From contig SAXG01000008.1 in NCBI GenBank assembly GCA_012932865.1, positions 186,001 to 250,000 of the forward strand: 64,000 nt of DNA. Reading direction: 5' to 3'. The notes below the pieces were generated by a model. The model was not told the DNA's origin and did not search any database. It was given only the letters and a program-made list of their open reading frames with translations. The translations under genes were made by a program, and so were the position numbers. The DNA is from Amylostereum areolatum (taxonomy: Eukaryota > Basidiomycota > Agaricomycetes > Russulales > Stereaceae). This document shows, one piece after another, positions 48,992 to 59,957 of the stretch (position 1 is its first letter; the number at the start of each line of letters is the position of its first letter).

Positions 48992-49469
48992 CGTCGACTT
49001 GGACGTCGTCGCCGCGTTCGCGCTTGTCCATGCCCGATGACGAAAGGCAAGGCCCGGGCGGCTGCGGACCGCCGGGCGCCTTCCTTTCGGAATTAGGACA
49101 CAGCGCCGAGGCAGTGGCCCGGCTAACCGAGATAGCGGCGCCGGCGACGGTGACCAACTCACCACTCGACCTATGCAGGCTTCAACAATTTCTTGAATTT
49201 TCTGTACTCACCCTCGTCTCATGCTCGTCGGCAGCGACGGCCTCCAGCTCGAGAGCGCAACGTCGGAAGATTTATCCGGGTCAACCGGTCCTTTACAACC
49301 ATTGCACTGCACACAGGGCTTGGGCGCATCACAAGCTACTATCACATTGAACACGCACCCAGTCAAGGGCAGGGGCAGGCTTCACGGACATATCTAACGT
49401 TCGATATAACTCTCCGAGGCGTTCCTGTATGAAAATGTGGTCCCCATCTTTCTCTTCGCCAGTCCCTCC
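48992..49469. other. Intergenic region CHMP7-like / membrane-protein array
   Basis: 478 bp between divergent genes. No TATA box or gene was recognised. Confidence 0.45.
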
Positions 49470-50770
49470 ATGTCCACCGTCTACTTCCTTGCCGTCCTTT
49501 TCTTAGGGGCCGTATCCACCACAGCTCAGATCGTGGCCCCTACTGGATGCGTGGATTCTTTTAATTGGGTTCGTTTCCTCCACCTTCTCAGATATTCCTT
49601 GATCTCATTGCCATATGTCCAGACATCGAACAGTCTTGGGCAGACGCCATGTATCGTGGCCGCATACCTTCTGTCGGCCTGTAATGGCGGCAGTCAGTTC
49701 TCGCCACCTCTCACATTAACCGTGCTCTCAACCGTTATCCAGGTTTTACGATCGAACCCCTTCAGCCTGGAAATGCATACGGAGGTCCCACTGGTTCGGA
49801 TCGTGGCGACGTGTGCAAGTGCAACTCGGTCGCATATTCCACCATCAGTGCGTGTTCCGCATGTCAATCGCGGAGCTGGGTACCGTGCGCTGTTCCCCTG
49901 GTTGGTCTATACTTATGTGCTAATACGCATCGCGATAGGTGGGACACATGGAGCGGCAATTGTTCCAATGTCGCCTCGATTGGACAGTAGGTCCCCCGTT
50001 ACCTGTTCTCAGGTTCTCCTCACCCTCTGAATTGTGCTCCTAGATTTCCCGTCACGATCCCTTCAGAAACCAGGGTTCCCCACTGGGCCCTCCAGAATGT
50101 AACTGTGCGTGTCTTCGCCATCATCCGTGGATGCTCTCTCTCATACACGCCATCATGATCAGCAAACCGGTATCTGGGATAGCCAGACTGCTCTTAACGC
50201 AGGCGGTATGCTAATCGACCTCTCCACCCCTACCCGACTCACCATCATGTGTACAGACCTTCCTGAAGAGGGGGGACCATCCGGCAGCAGCTCATCCAGC
50301 GGATCGCATACGGGTGCTATTGCGGGCGGCGTTGTTGGAGGCGTTGTCGGCCTTGCGCTCATCGTGGGCCTTGCTTGGTTCCTCATCCGTCGCCATCGTC
50401 TGCGCGCCTCGGACTACCATAACGCGCCCCCTTCGGTCATCTACAACGCAAGCCTCGCCCAGATGAGGGATTCGGATCATATGAGCAGCACCGTCGGACA
50501 TCCGTCGTTGATGCAGTCCCCCATGAAGCTTTATGTGCGTGGTCGTGTTCTTCCGCTGCCTTCGTTGCCTCTTAAATGACGAAATTGTAGAACCCTGCTG
50601 ATCCGAGTACATTCCCTGATACGGCGGCTGCATCGTCCTTGTCCTTCCCTGGGTCTCCGGAACCACCTAGTTCAATCCATACGACTCTCCACCCCAACTA
50701 CCACCCCGAAATGGGATACGACCAGGACATGCCACGGAATACACAGTACAGGGGGCTTCCAGAGGTGTAA
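49470..50770 (+). CDS. Cys-rich single-pass membrane protein, array copy A
   Basis: ATG at 49470. Signal peptide MSTVYFLAVLFLGAVSTTAQ, then IVAPTGCVDSFNW ending exon 1. Later exons encode NSLGQTPCIVAAYLLSACNG, DVCKCNSVAYSTISACSACQ, a WDTWSGNC block, ETRVPHWALQNVT and TGIWDSQTALNAGG, a Ser-rich stalk, then one membrane span with small-residue packing (GAIAGGVVGGVVGLALIVGL) and a basic stop-transfer (RRHR). After a cytosolic segment, the last exon begins NPADPSTFPDT and ends QYRGLPEV. I recognise the layout as an Agaricomycete family of unannotated membrane proteins, but no function is known to me. It is the first of five same-strand paralogues with the same intron plan. Confidence 0.8.
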
Positions 50771-51540
50771 CCTAACTTACTCTGACTCGTTACAATTTGG
50801 GTATCCGCGGTGCGTGTGTATGATAAGACCTTTACTTCCTCGGCTGCGACTAGCGTACTTATGATAGTAATCGAATAATGTTATGTGCACATCTCACGAT
50901 GGCGATAGATGATCATGTCTCGTGAATGCTCTCGTGGGTAAGTGTGTAGTCGAAGAAAGGTCCGATGAACCGAATAGAACGGGCGCTAAACTTTCCCATA
51001 GGGTAAAGGCCGTACAACGTGAGCTCCTTGAGGTCATCCGCGCATCGCGCATCGTCCTCGCACCATACATGGACTTCTTCCTTTCCGCTTCTTCTCCCCT
51101 ATACTTCTCCCACCACTTGATATAGGCTCCGACACCGCCCCACTAGTGCTGCCCGATGACGAGCGGGTGTCTTGCTGCACGTTGTTCCGTTCACAGAGGC
51201 TCGTGGCTAAGTATCGAGACAACAACGGGCTCGAAACATCATAAGCAAGTTATCCTGGTCGACGAGGGCTGCGCCAGGCCGCCACGAGCACCCCACGCTT
51301 CTGGAACACGAACCTTGGAACCCTGGCGCTGGTTGATTGAAGCCCACCGGAACGCCCGCGTGGTGTAAGGTTCCATGATTCGGTACATAAAGATTTCACC
51401 AAAGGGCGTGCGCTTGGGAGCTAGAGAGGGTCCCATATATACTTATCGCATCCCCGAAAGGTACTCGTCAGGCGCCGTCTCGCTTTCCAGCCCCACTCCT
51501 CCCCGGTCTTCTCCCCCTCACTCTCTCAGCCCGGATCTCG
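50771..51540. other. Intergenic region between array copies A and B
   Basis: 770 bp. CATATATA at 51434-51441 is a possible TATA box about 100 bp before copy B, followed by a C/T-rich tract up to the ATG. No gene was seen. Confidence 0.45.
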
Positions 51541-52880
51541 ATGATTTCTCTCAGTTCTTGGTCGTCGGTTTCCGTGCCATTGCTCTATGCTGCACTGGGG
51601 ATGGCTCAAACGATTGTCGCACCTGATACGTGCTCGCCGAATCCTTGGGTGAGTTTTTAATCGCTCATAATACATGTACACAGTCCTCATTGTGTGCATC
51701 GCTAGAGTTTCAACAGTCTCGAGCAGCCCCCATGCATCATTGCCGCGTATGTTTTGGGTGTTTGCCATTCCGGCGGAAGTATGTACTTTACGACAATTCC
51801 TGAGCAATCCTCATTGATAAGCCCATGCGCCTTGCAGACTTTACCATACCTTCGTTGGCGCAGAGCAGCTCATATCAGGGGCCCACAGAAGTTTCAGGGC
51901 CGGAACAGGAGAATCCATGCACTTGCAATAGCGTGGCGTACTCGCTTGTTAGTGCGTGTGCTTCGTGTCAAGGTCAAAACTGGATCTCGTGCGTACTCTC
52001 AGACGAGCACACTATCCGGTGCTGATACTTGTTGTTCCAGGTGGCAGGCGTGGACAGTCAACTGCACTTCAAACGCTCCCGTACTCGGACGGTCAGTGCA
52101 TCCCATCCCCTGCGCATATGTTGGACACTGACTTACGGGCACATTCTCACAGCATACCTTCAGGGCTGAACGTCCCGGACGCCACGAGAATTCCTCACTG
52201 GGCATTGCAAAACGTGACGGTACGTTGTTTGTGCTCTAGAGCGCTCAGTTAGGTCGCAGGCGTTGACTTCCCTACCATTGACAGACCACGGGCACCTGGA
52301 ACTTGCAGGAAGCGCAAGCCGCGGGCGGTGCAACCCATTCCTCTCGAAACCATCCGTTCTTTCCGACTGACGTGAGCCACAGATGGGCCTGAACTTGGGC
52401 CTTCTTCGAATAGCACATCGTCTGGCAGTGGTGGTGGTGGTGGTGGTGGGTCGAACGCAGGCGCGATCGCGGGTGGTGTAGTGGGCGGTGTGGTCGGAGC
52501 AGCGCTTCTCGCAGGACTAGCGGCGTGGTTCATCTTGCGCCGACGCCGACTCCAACACACTGCCCCGTCGCAAGAGCACATGGCACAGACGGACTACGGG
52601 AACACAGTGACACCCTACCCCATCGGTAACGGGTATCTACCTAAGCTTTACGTGCGTTCCCTCGACTCGCTAGTATTCTCGGGGGCGTGGTATGAACGCT
52701 GACGTATATGTGTAGAATCCATCGGACCCGACTACATACCCTGGGGCTACGCCTACGGCAACAGGGTCACCCGACCCCACGATCAACACAACCCATCAGC
52801 CTGGTCATGCTCACGGACCTTCCTATGGTAGTGACGGGTACTACAACCCGTCAGAGTACCGAGGTCTCCCGGAGGTTTGA
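51541..52880 (+). CDS. Cys-rich single-pass membrane protein, array copy B
   Basis: ATG at 51541, signal-like MISLSSWSSVSVPLLYAALG, then MAQTIVAPDTCSPNPW. The ectodomain repeats the family scaffold: FNSLEQPPCIIAAYVLGVCH, PCTCNSVAYSLVSACASCQ, WQAWTVNC, VPDATRIPHWALQNVT and TTGTWNLQEAQAAGG. A Ser and poly-Gly stalk of about eight Gly (near 52425-52450) precedes the span NAGAIAGGVVGGVVGAALLA, which ends in a basic RRRR. The tail exon starts NPSDPTTYPGATP and ends EYRGLPEV, nearly the same ending as copy A. Compared with A it has a longer Gly stalk and a different juxtamembrane cytosolic segment. No defect was seen. Role unknown. Confidence 0.8.
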
Positions 52881-53494
52881 GAACAGTGGAATTTGTGTAA
52901 AAAAGGCTTCGCATTTATAAGGATTTCTGTTGCGTCGCTGTACCTCCTGTATTTTATTTTGTATATTGCTGGAAAGTCATCAGATGTGGACAGTTGTGGA
53001 CGCCAACTTGTGGTACTCGGATAGACGGCCCGTATTACATTGGCCCAGCTCACGCCTGCTCACGCGGCACATTTGCCATCTTGTCCTCGACCACGATGAT
53101 TCAAGTCCTTGACTTATCAGTTCAACAACATCCCGAGTGTAGTCATGATATCCTGATCCTTGGGCATCGCCGGCGCCACCACCTCAGATAGCCCTGACCG
53201 TTCCCATATATCCGTCCATTCAATTCACGGCACCGCCCAAGCGGCCCAACCAAGAATACAGATTCTATCATCCAAGGATCATACAGACACATGTTCTCTC
53301 ACGAGCACTTACAGCTAGTACACCATTGAAACCTTGACCACTTGTTCCTATGGCTGTGTCTTGCTTAGGGTTCAATGTCCCAGCCCACGAAGATTTCCGC
53401 GTTCCCGCAGGCTGCCATATGGTATTTCCAACTTTCTCTTCGCACAAGAATCGTCTTCCTTCTCCCCTCCCCCTCCCCCCCCTTTGAAAGAACA
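52881..53494. other. Intergenic region between array copies B and C
   Basis: 614 bp. A C-rich tract (53458-53483) precedes the copy C start. No gene or TATA box was seen. Confidence 0.45.
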
Positions 53495-54852
53495 ATGCCG
53501 GTCGTACCATGGCCACTCCTGCTACCGTCGCTACTGCTTGGACTACTCCCCCATCCTAGCTTCGCGACGATCGTATACCCAACAGAGTGTCAATCCCCCA
53601 TGACATGGGTGCGTTTCTCTCACGATGAGGGACTTCCATGCCTGATTCCCGTTGTCTTCACGCTCAAAGTCGTACAATAGTCTTGGTCAAAGTCCTTGTG
53701 CCGTCTTCGCGATCTTGGAGGGAGTCTGCAACAACGGGAGTGCGTTGCGGACGTTCCGCTGTTCTCCCATCATATTGACGTCATCTTCCTGCAGATTTCG
53801 TGCTTGACTCCCTGCAGCAGGGGAACGCATACGATGGTCCAAGTGGGGCGGATGACGGTGATATGTGCAAGTGCAACACCGTCGCATACTCGCTCATTAG
53901 TGCATGCTCTGCGTGTCAGGCGCAAGGTTGGATTACGTCCGTATCTTATTTCATCTTCCTTCACCCACTGTTTCTTACGGAAGCATACTCTGATAGGTGG
54001 GATTCCTGGCATGAGAATTGCTCTAATCTCGCTCCGACTGGACTGTTCGTACTCATCCCAGCCCTTGACTGAGTCAGTGGGACTCACACATGATCCAGGT
54101 GGCCGTTAACTGTTCCCAATGGCACGGCGATCCCACACTGGGCTGCTCAAGATGTCGATGTACGTACCACTGAGGAAAGATATTTATCGGAACATTCTGA
54201 CCCTGTTCAGATCTCAGGCATCTGGGATAATACTACCGCTTTTACCGCAGGCAGTACGTGCCATTTCCCGATGCGTCGTTCTCATCTAATCCATTCCTGT
54301 CAAACCCGTCTTTCTATTATCCAGTGTATCCGGAAGTGATCGCATCCAACGGGTCGATTATTGGACCATCAACGACCATCCATGCAGGATCTTCTCCCAC
54401 CTCTTCGCCCTCGTCTTCACAGGATAAAGGCAGCTCTATTGCAAGTGCCATCGTGGGGGGCGTCGTAGGGGGCGTCGTAGGGGCATGTGTAATCACCGCC
54501 ACACTTGTATGGCTCCTACGTCGACATCGTCGCGGAAGCCCTGTTCGCACTACTTCCGCCGACTACAAGGAAGTCCCCAACGAGCCAATGGAACAAGACA
54601 CCAAAGCCATGCCATTGGCGTTGCCCATGACCCCAAGGAGGTACTACGTGAGCAACTTTGTGTCTACGAAGCCGCCGCAGGGCTGATATGAGAAAGCAGG
54701 ATCCTTCAGATCCCACTACTTTCCCAAACCGCGTTGGCGCAAGAAATTCCAGACCATCACCCGAATATCACGGACGAGATAATTCCTGGGAGACGGTCAA
54801 GAGCACTTGGGGATACAACGCTATCCAGTATAAGGGTCTTCCGGAACTTTGA
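53495..54852 (+). CDS. Cys-rich single-pass membrane protein, array copy C
   Basis: ATG at 53495. Signal peptide MPVVPWPLLLPSLLLGLLPH, then TIVYPTECQSPMTW. The scaffold continues with NSLGQSPCAVFAILEGVCNN, DMCKCNTVAYSLISACSACQ, RWDSWHENC, then (after splicing at 54111) WPLTVPNGTAIPHWAAQDVD and ISGIWDNTTAFTAG. A Ser/Pro stalk precedes the span SAIVGGVVGGVVGACVITAT with basic RRHRR. The tail exon begins DPSDPTTFPNRVG and ends YNAIQYKGLPEL. The GLPE terminus and the DPxTFP start of the tail are shared with A and B. The order of Cys in the ectodomain is the same as in A and B. The open frame is kept across all junctions checked. Confidence 0.8.
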
Positions 54853-55355
54853 CACGGAGCGTTAAGCTGCTTGTCTTATGGGCATCCGTGGGTTGTTGGT
54901 TCATTGGTTCCCATGGACTTTGCTGTTTGCAATGGACTCGAAGTTTATCAAGTACGTACTGTCTCCTGATGCTAATCGATGTAGGTTTCGATTATTGCCG
55001 TGAACTTACCCTATTCTGGGCGACACGTCCCCGGACTGAGTTGACAGAGCCTACGAACATCTTTTATCGGTTTCGCGTATCAGACGCCAGAAATGCTCAC
55101 ATGGGCCAAGGCCACCGGACGATCAAGTATGGGTGGGTATTAGTCGTCGAATCATCCCTATCACCACCTCGAATCATCTCTGCCGCCATCTCTATACATT
55201 CCACTTTCCCGTGCGAAGGTGGAAGTCGACGGTTGACTGATGCTCTTAGAACATGATTGATGGATCCATCCGTATACATACAGGTTGCTCCTTGTCGACG
55301 ACGTGAAGCTGCAGCCTATGTACCCCATCCACACATTCTTTTGCTTCGATCCTTC
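54853..55355. other. Intergenic region between array copies C and D
   Basis: 503 bp. No supported gene. CCGTATACATAC near 55270 is a weak TATA-like stretch. Confidence 0.4.
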
Positions 55356-56619
55356 ATGTTTACTCTTCAACGGCCGTGGTCAGCGCTCATTCTCTTCCAA
55401 TATGCTGCCACGGGAATGGGCCAGATATATGCGCCGAGCTGTGCGCAAAATTCTGGTCTGGACTGGGTACGTTGCTCTAGTCTGCCCACCATCCCCAAGT
55501 CCGAGATGCTCACCCTGTTTTCCAGACCTTCAATAGCCTCCAGCAGAACCCATGTCTTGTGGCGTCGACGCTTAGGGCCGTCTGTGCGAAGAGCAGTGAG
55601 TATTCCACATACTTATATTCTTGTTGTCCTTCTCACCTATTGGACAGGTTTTGCAGTCGACCCAGTGCCGGCGACAGGGGTTTATGCAGGCCCCAGTAGC
55701 GACGACATAGGGAACATCTGCTCCTGCAGCACGGTCACATATTCGCTCATGAGTGCTTGCGGCGCTTGTCAGGGAGGGTCATGGGGAACGTGCGTGTAAT
55801 CGTGTTGACTGGCGGATATCACTGATAGACTCAAACGTACAGCTGGAAGGACTGGTCTCTCAATTGCACCGCTACGCTGTCAGACGGAGTGTGAGCAGGC
55901 GTCCTTTTTATTCACTGCCACGCTCACGGGCCTGTAGATTTCCGGCCGAGTTCATACCCAGCAGCACCAAGGTCCCTCATTGGGCATTCCAGGAAGTCAC
56001 TGTATGTCCCGCTTGCTATTCACGAAATCCCTCGCAGATCCTTAACAGTGTTTGCAGGTATCCGGTAACTGGAGCAAAGAGACCGCTCAAAGTGCCGGTG
56101 GTAAGTTGTGTTCACAGATGAAGCTTCTCACATGTTGTAATACGGACCACAGATACTCCCGAGGACACGTCCTCGACATCGTCCCCTCCTTCGTGCCTTC
56201 CCTCCTCTCTTTCATCATCTCCTTCCTCCTCTCCTTCCCCCTCTCCTTCCTTCTCTCCTTCCTCGTCCCCCTCCCCTTCTTGCCCTCAGGCTTCCTCCAC
56301 TCTTTCGTGCCCTTCATCAAGAGGCGCCATTGCCGGAAGCGCTGTTGGTGGCGTTCTGGGAACCGCGTTGATCGCTGTAGTGGTATGGTATTGCGTACAC
56401 CGCCGGCATAAGCGTGCGCGCGCTATCGCCGCTGAGGCGGAATACATAGAGCGAGTGACCTTCACAGGAGACAATTCGACAGAATATGTGTGTTTCAATT
56501 CTAGCTGTGCCTATGCCTTGTTTATCGACTTACGATTATGACAGAATCCTGCGGACCCCAGCACGTTTCCGCGAGCCATCATGGGCATTAGCCCGATGCA
56601 TCAGGCTGAAAAACACTAA
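55356..56619 (+). CDS. Cys-rich single-pass membrane protein, array copy D (shortened tail)
   Basis: ATG at 55356. MFTLQRPWSALILFQYAATG and MGQIYAPSCAQNSGLDW form the signal/first exon. Scaffold: FNSLQQNPCLVASTLRAVC, NICSCSTVTYSLMSACGACQ, WKDWSLNC, STKVPHWAFQEVT and VSGNWSKETAQSAGG. Between ectodomain and membrane lies a Ser/Pro low-complexity stalk of about 45 residues, encoded by a CT-rich imperfect repeat (about 56160-56320). The span is GAIAGSAVGGVLGTALIAVV followed by a basic HRRHKRAR. The last exon starts NPADPSTFPRAIM but stops after HQAEKH at 56617-56619, so the YRGLPEV ending of A-C is missing. It may be expressed with a shorter cytosolic tail. Confidence 0.75.
56160..56320 (+). repeat. 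CT-rich imperfect repeat coding for a Ser/Pro stalk
   Basis: Repeated CCTTCCTCCTCTCCTTCCC-like units inside copy D, in a frame that yields Ser/Pro runs. Likely slippage-prone. Confidence 0.7.
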
Positions 56620-57596
56620 GTTTATATCCGAAGTTGACGTTGCTATCCGTCTCTGGGAACGCAGTGACTCTGACAATCATGGTACTATCATGATGACTAT
56701 CTCAAGGTCTTGGACTTGTATTTACCGGGCGGAATCTTACTCGTTGATTCTGTACGCCTTGCTCGGCGGAGAAAAATACCGTAAAGCGTCCACAGCCGCT
56801 CAAGGTAAAGAAGCAGTGTTACAGGTCAGTGCGTTGGAAGTATGATGGGGGTGAACCTGATACACTTTACTTGCAACACCGTGGCAGAACGCATTCTCAA
56901 GCAGAATGTAACGTCAGCTGTCGATGGCACAAACGCCTCTCACTGACAGTGTCAACACAGTTGGTGATAGTCGAGTTGGTGAGGTCATTCGCGCGAGCTT
57001 TCACGCCGTGCGGTGATGAGCGGTCTAAGCTCTAAGAACAGGGGCACTTCACTTACCTTTCCCGTCTTGTAGCCTTGTAGGTGCCCGCGACTTTTTAACA
57101 ACAAGCGTTTCTCGACGGCGCTCGGATGGTGCCTAAAGCTTCAAGCTTCAAGGTCTAATCGTCAAGTCCGACTCGGGGCACTGCATTGCAAGTGATTGCG
57201 CGTGGCCACGACTCACAAGAGTGGACAGCAAATCAACCTGTGCGCGACGAAGTACTGTAGCCGAAAGCTAACAGGCATAAACGACATTACTTCCGTGACA
57301 TTTCCGTTCGCCAACTTCTCTCCCCGGTCCTTCCTGACCCCTCTTCTAGCCAATTTATCATGCCGCACACACCGGAAGACTTCGACCGGCCCTGCCTTAC
57401 CACCTTGCTATGCAAACCGCGCCGTCCGAGAAAGGATCGGCGAGAGTGTATCGAAGGTGTGCTGTCCACTATTGCCACCCACGGATTCTGCGTGACGCAT
57501 TCCGTCGGTCCGACACGCTGTGGGGCTGGAAGGGTATATATACCTTGAGAGTCCGTAGGATGGTTTCCCCTTGCCCAGATCGTCGTCTCGTTCACT
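56620..57596. other. Intergenic region between array copies D and E
   Basis: 977 bp, the largest gap in the array. I looked for a degraded sixth copy and saw none of the family motifs. TATATATA at 57535-57542 lies about 55 bp before the copy E ATG. Confidence 0.5.
57535..57542 (+). promoter_or_regulatory. TATA box of array copy E
   Basis: TATATATA about 55 bp upstream of the ATG at 57597. Confidence 0.45.
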
Positions 57597-58818
57597 ATGA
57601 AGATGCATTCCGAGCTTGGGGCCATCTTCCCACTTATTTTCTTGTTCGCGGTCTTGTGCGACGCCCAATCGATTGCAACTTGCCAGTCCTGGATGGGAAT
57701 GGGTCAGTCATTTCAAGGGTTTTTTTGGCACGATTTCTCTAACCTCTGGACTGGAAGTCATATAACAGTCTCGGTCAGAGTCCCTGCACGGTCGCGGGAT
57801 CCTTAGGGACTATTTGTAACGCAAGTGGGTCCTAAGTACAACGTCGATGAGGATCTGTGACCGACGAACACTGGCTCGTAGACTTCACTGTTTTACCATT
57901 GGCGGCGGGAAACCATTACGTTCCTTATGGAGCAGACGGTACCAGGTGCCTGTGCAACACTGTTGAATACTCGCTGCTGAGTGCGTGTACGGCTTGTCAA
58001 GGGCAACAGTGGATCAGGTATTTGCACCTCTCTGGGAATGATGCAGGTCAAGTTCTGACATATTTTCTTCAGATGGTCCCAGTGGAAATCTCATTGCCAG
58101 GTTAGCCTCGCACCTACGGGAACGTGAGATTTGTTGACATCATTGCGGCGAATCGAAGGCTTACCGATGCTCAACGCAGGCTTCCGGAAGCCACCTCACC
58201 GTCTGAAGTTCCCCAGTGGGCGTACGAGGACATAACAGAGGACGACATCTGGAATAAAACAACTGCAGGTAAGCTACCCCCCTCTAGCGTCTAGGTAGAT
58301 AGGCAGGACGTGAACACTTGCCGATTAGATTTACTCTTCCCGGGCCAGTCGGGCATAACTTCATCCACACCAGCCGCGACATCCGTTCCCTCGCCAGGTT
58401 CCCGTTCGAACACAGACATACGGACCGACGTGGTTGTGGCAACAGTTGTTGGCGGCATATGTGTCGCTAGTGTCGCCATCGGAGTCCTGATATGGTGTTT
58501 GCTTCGCCGTCGCCGTCTTCGTCAGCGTACTGTGACCATCTCTGCGCCTTATCGTGTCAGCCTCATGTCCCTCGACAAAAGTGAACGAGATGTGATTGTC
58601 CCCGTTGTCCCAAGGACGCCGAAAAAGCCCAGAGCAGCTCGAGCACCCCCGGCCAGTGGCAGGTTTCATGTGAGTAATCGCAATCCGTCCTCACCAGTAC
58701 TAATCGACGAATGGTGGATTAGCGTTTATTGCCAGATCGTGCGTTGTTTCCGAAGCTTCCCTTGCTTTGGAGCATCCAGTATGTCGGCCGGTCAGGTCCA
58801 CACTCCGGGGCGATGTGA
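57597..58818 (+). CDS. Cys-rich single-pass membrane protein, array copy E (most diverged)
   Basis: ATG at 57597. Signal peptide MKMHSELGAIFPLIFLFAVL then CDAQSIATCQSW. The scaffold is kept: YNSLGQSPCTVAGSLGTICN, CLCNTVEYSLLSACTACQGQ, WSQWKSHC, SPSEVPQWAYEDIT and DDIWNKTTAG. The span VVVATVVGGICVASVAIGVL is less Gly-rich and is followed by RRRRLRQR. The best tail model uses a donor at about 58671 and the acceptor before CGTTTATTG, giving RLLPDRALFPKLPLLWSIQY then VGRSGPHSGAM and a stop at 58816-58818. In it LPDRALFP and SIQYVG align loosely with NPADPSTFP and AIQYKG of the other copies, but the GLPE ending is lost. An unspliced read-through would instead run to about 59050. Confidence 0.65.
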
Positions 58819-59489
58819 GCCCCGAGGCGGTATAGTGACGGAGAAGTTGCAGTGGCATTTGGATGTACGACGGACTATTTGTAAGACAGTAAACAACCCG
58901 TCTATCCTACGCCCCAAACCTGGAGACCTTAGGCACTATCGGGACTGGACAGTGCTACAAGTGTATGAGTATAGGTGTTTTTTGGACAATGATTACTTCT
59001 CGACTTCAGTTGTCTGGGGCGCACAATCACGACGAGGGGCACACACCTAGGTGATACAATGCTTCAGAATCAGATTGCTTCTGCCTTGTTCCCCGTTTGA
59101 GTCTTGCAACAACGACACAATGGGCGGTGTCGCGATCTGGTTGAGAATGACAGAATCCCTCGTCGACAGATTCATCTTGTAATACCCAGTGCACGTAGAC
59201 GAAGAACAATAGATTATTGCACGGTATAACACTAGGATGATGAACAGAAAATGCAAGTGTCGGTGACGCCAGGTGACCGTCCACACCCACTGGGGCTTTG
59301 GGCCAGGGTGATCGGCCAAAGAGCGCATCTTGGTTCTGAGGCTGCTGGAGATGAAGGACTGCTTTAAGGACAACAATCCGACATGTGGTAAAACAGCACC
59401 TGGGTGTTAAAAGATGAGAAGGTTTACGACGAACTGCATGTGGTTATATAGAAGCTACTACTACTATGTAATACATTCACACGGATCAT
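58819..59489. other. Intergenic region after the membrane-protein array
   Basis: About 670 bp, AT-richer than the coding regions. A minus-strand open frame (59047-59376) has a hydrophobic stretch but no other support. No gene is called. Confidence 0.4.
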
Positions 59490-59519
59490 ACCCCTGAAAT
59501 TCCCTATAGAGCATTCATC
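59490..59519 (+). repeat. Left terminal inverted repeat
   Basis: 30 bp, paired with 59958-59987 on the opposite strand at 27/30 identity. Confidence 0.75.
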
Positions 59520-59619
59520 CCAGGGTGACCTGTTTTCGGTGGTGCGCTGGGACAGAATTTGGGCCATTTTCGGTGATTTACATGATAGATTTTTTCAAGT
59601 CAGCCGTTTTCAGTGGTTC

Positions 59620-59649
59620 TTAGACTATACATATCTAAAAATAGTCTAA
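59620..59649. repeat. 9-bp perfect hairpin inside the element
   Basis: TTAGACTAT (59620-59628) pairs with ATAGTCTAA (59641-59649) across a 12-base loop. Confidence 0.7.
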
Positions 59650-59957
59650 TTTCCCACGCCTTCGGCGTCGAGGTTTCCAGAGCAGAACTCTCATTTTATG
59701 CACAAGCTTGCTATAACATGCCTAGTTTGCTTCCATAGACCCATGGGAAGCAAAATATGCAAAATACTTGTGATTGGAACTGACAGATCCTCGGCGTGTT
59801 CAGATGCTTACCATTTTCGGTGGTGAAGATGGGACTTCGGACGGGCGGGTTCCTTTTCAGTGGTTCTTAGCTCCAACATGTCGGCCCTACGGGGCCCATT
59901 TTCGGTGGAGAGTACCATACATAGGTTCCCATAAGGCCCAAATTTTCGGTGGTCCGA

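Noticed and set aside
56620..57596. Degraded sixth copy of the membrane-protein family
   Set aside because: None of the cysteine-scaffold, PHWA or GGVVGG motifs were found on either strand in this gap.
59047..59376. Minus-strand frame with a hydrophobic stretch
   Set aside because: Single hydrophobic patch, no start context, no similarity to the array family.
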